Shown piece by piece: positions 63,638 to 64,000 of a stretch of DNA of 64,000 bases; position 1 is the stretch's first letter, and every line of letters begins with the position of its first letter. The stretch is from Chitinivorax sp. B (GTDB lineage: Bacteria > Pseudomonadota > Gammaproteobacteria > Burkholderiales > SCOH01). Where the stretch lies: the NCBI RefSeq assembly GCF_005503445.1, contig NZ_SCOH01000012.1:62001-126000 (forward strand). Direction: 5' to 3'. Under the pieces are notes generated by a model that did no database searches, had not been told where the DNA came from, and saw nothing but the letters and a program-made list of their open reading frames with translations. The translations under genes and the position numbers were made by a program.

Positions 63638-64000
63638 CTACAACCTATCCAACGGGCTTTCCACCCCCTTGCCACCCTTGTTCAAAACATGGGTGTAGAT
63701 CATCGTCGTCGCCACGTCCGCATGGCCAAGCAGCTCTTGCACTGTCCGAATATCATAGCCACGCTGTAACAAATGGGTGGCAAAGCTATGCCGCAGTGTA
63801 TGCGGCGTTGCCGGCTTGGTCAGGCCTGACGCCACCACCGCTTTTTTCATCGCCCGCTGCAACAACTTCTCATCCAGATGGTGTCGTCGTGTCTCGCCAC
63901 TTCTGGGGTCGGTGGAATAACTACCGGATGGGAACACATATTGCCAGCCCCAGTCAGATGCCGCATTCGGATACTTGCGGGCAAGCGCATCAGGCAAAAA
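63638..64000 (-). CDS. intI: Integron integrase IntI, C-terminal part (runs off right edge)
   Basis: The 120 codons in the window match the C-terminal third of integron integrases: the IntI-specific extra segment [22 protein letters not shown] just after the window edge (here in two halves, [11 protein letters not shown] and [10 protein letters not shown]), [37 protein letters not shown] (catalytic HxxR), [22 protein letters not shown] with the second His and the nucleophile Tyr, and the end VESPLDRL. This extra patch separates IntI from XerC/D. The gene is read toward the left, so its 5' end and the attI site lie to the right, beyond the window. Confidence 0.93.
   Translation of the reverse strand, partial: FLPDALARKYPNAASDWGWQYVFPSGSYSTDPRSGETRRHHLDEKLLQRAMKKAVVASGLTKPATPHTLRHSFATHLLQRGYDIRTVQELLGHADVATTMIYTHVLNKGGKGVESPLDRL

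Noticed and set aside
1-64000. Search by eye for tRNA, rRNA, CRISPR repeats and complete prophage or toxin-antitoxin modules
   Set aside because: None recognised. The DUF1353 gene alone is not evidence of a prophage, and the small acidic proteins near 25.5 kb have no toxin partner.

Overview
The window reads as chromosomal DNA of a betaproteobacterium, most likely of the Neisseriales type. The main clue is the block ndk-rlmN-pilW-rodZ-ispG-hisS-yfgM-bamB-der, in which a type IV pilus TPR lipoprotein gene sits inside the widely conserved ndk...der cluster. Supporting clues are a GmhA heptose isomerase (Gram-negative LPS), BamB, a TonB-dependent receptor, a PEP-CTERM-like protein and rpe/gph/trpE clustering. 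Species cannot be fixed from sequence alone. I saw no rRNA, tRNA or CRISPR array.

Layout. 1-8351 (minus): the housekeeping block above, tightly packed with 4-base overlaps; der runs off the left edge. 8574-14702: a SPOR protein, a cobalamin riboswitch driving btuB-btuF, rpsT and murJ. 14723-21317: a TldE/TldD-like pair, an MFS carrier with a nested palindrome upstream, two regulator or hypothetical genes and a secreted protein. 21400-26740: AT-rich spacer, DUF1275 membrane protein, a YbaL/KefB-type antiporter and four small hypotheticals. 26782-31674 (minus): rpe-SDR-GNAT-gph-trpE followed by a decayed chorismate mutase. 31850-38860: apaG, DUF1353, an unlisted 30-residue membrane protein, an Atm1-type ABC exporter, dapA, gmhA and an outer-membrane protein; two related palindromic repeats lie here. 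39180-44586: pyruvate kinase, a solute-binding protein, a beta-propeller protein, then a graveyard of two broken genes (CMD family and isochorismatase family). 44587-48522: a candidate small RNA with its own promoter and terminator, a WbuC cupin, a DMT carrier/ATP-grasp pair and a C-type lectin-like PEP-CTERM-like protein. 48537-53256: AraC regulator, acyl-CoA dehydrogenase, cysK, CoA transferase. 53281-57048: GDSL hydrolase/LysR pair, a SnoaL-like gene lying between two transposase relics, and a DUF1772 protein. 57368-63558: adaptor plus ABC ATPase (no permease), ggt, an orphan flagellin and an OmpA-type lipoprotein. 63638-64000: the C-terminal part of an integron integrase (IntI) that runs off the right edge.

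Most noteworthy: the roughly 90-nt small RNA candidate at 44834-44924 with two identical CU-rich anti-Shine-Dalgarno motifs; the intI gene, which predicts attI and a cassette array just beyond the right edge; three pseudogenes that only appear when frames are joined (chorismate mutase, isochorismatase-like, CMD); a 111-bp palindromic MITE-like repeat with TAA target duplication whose ends match an IS5-type transposase relic 20 kb away; and a small membrane protein gene with a strong ribosome binding site. All functional calls are from reading motifs and overall resemblance; no database search was run.
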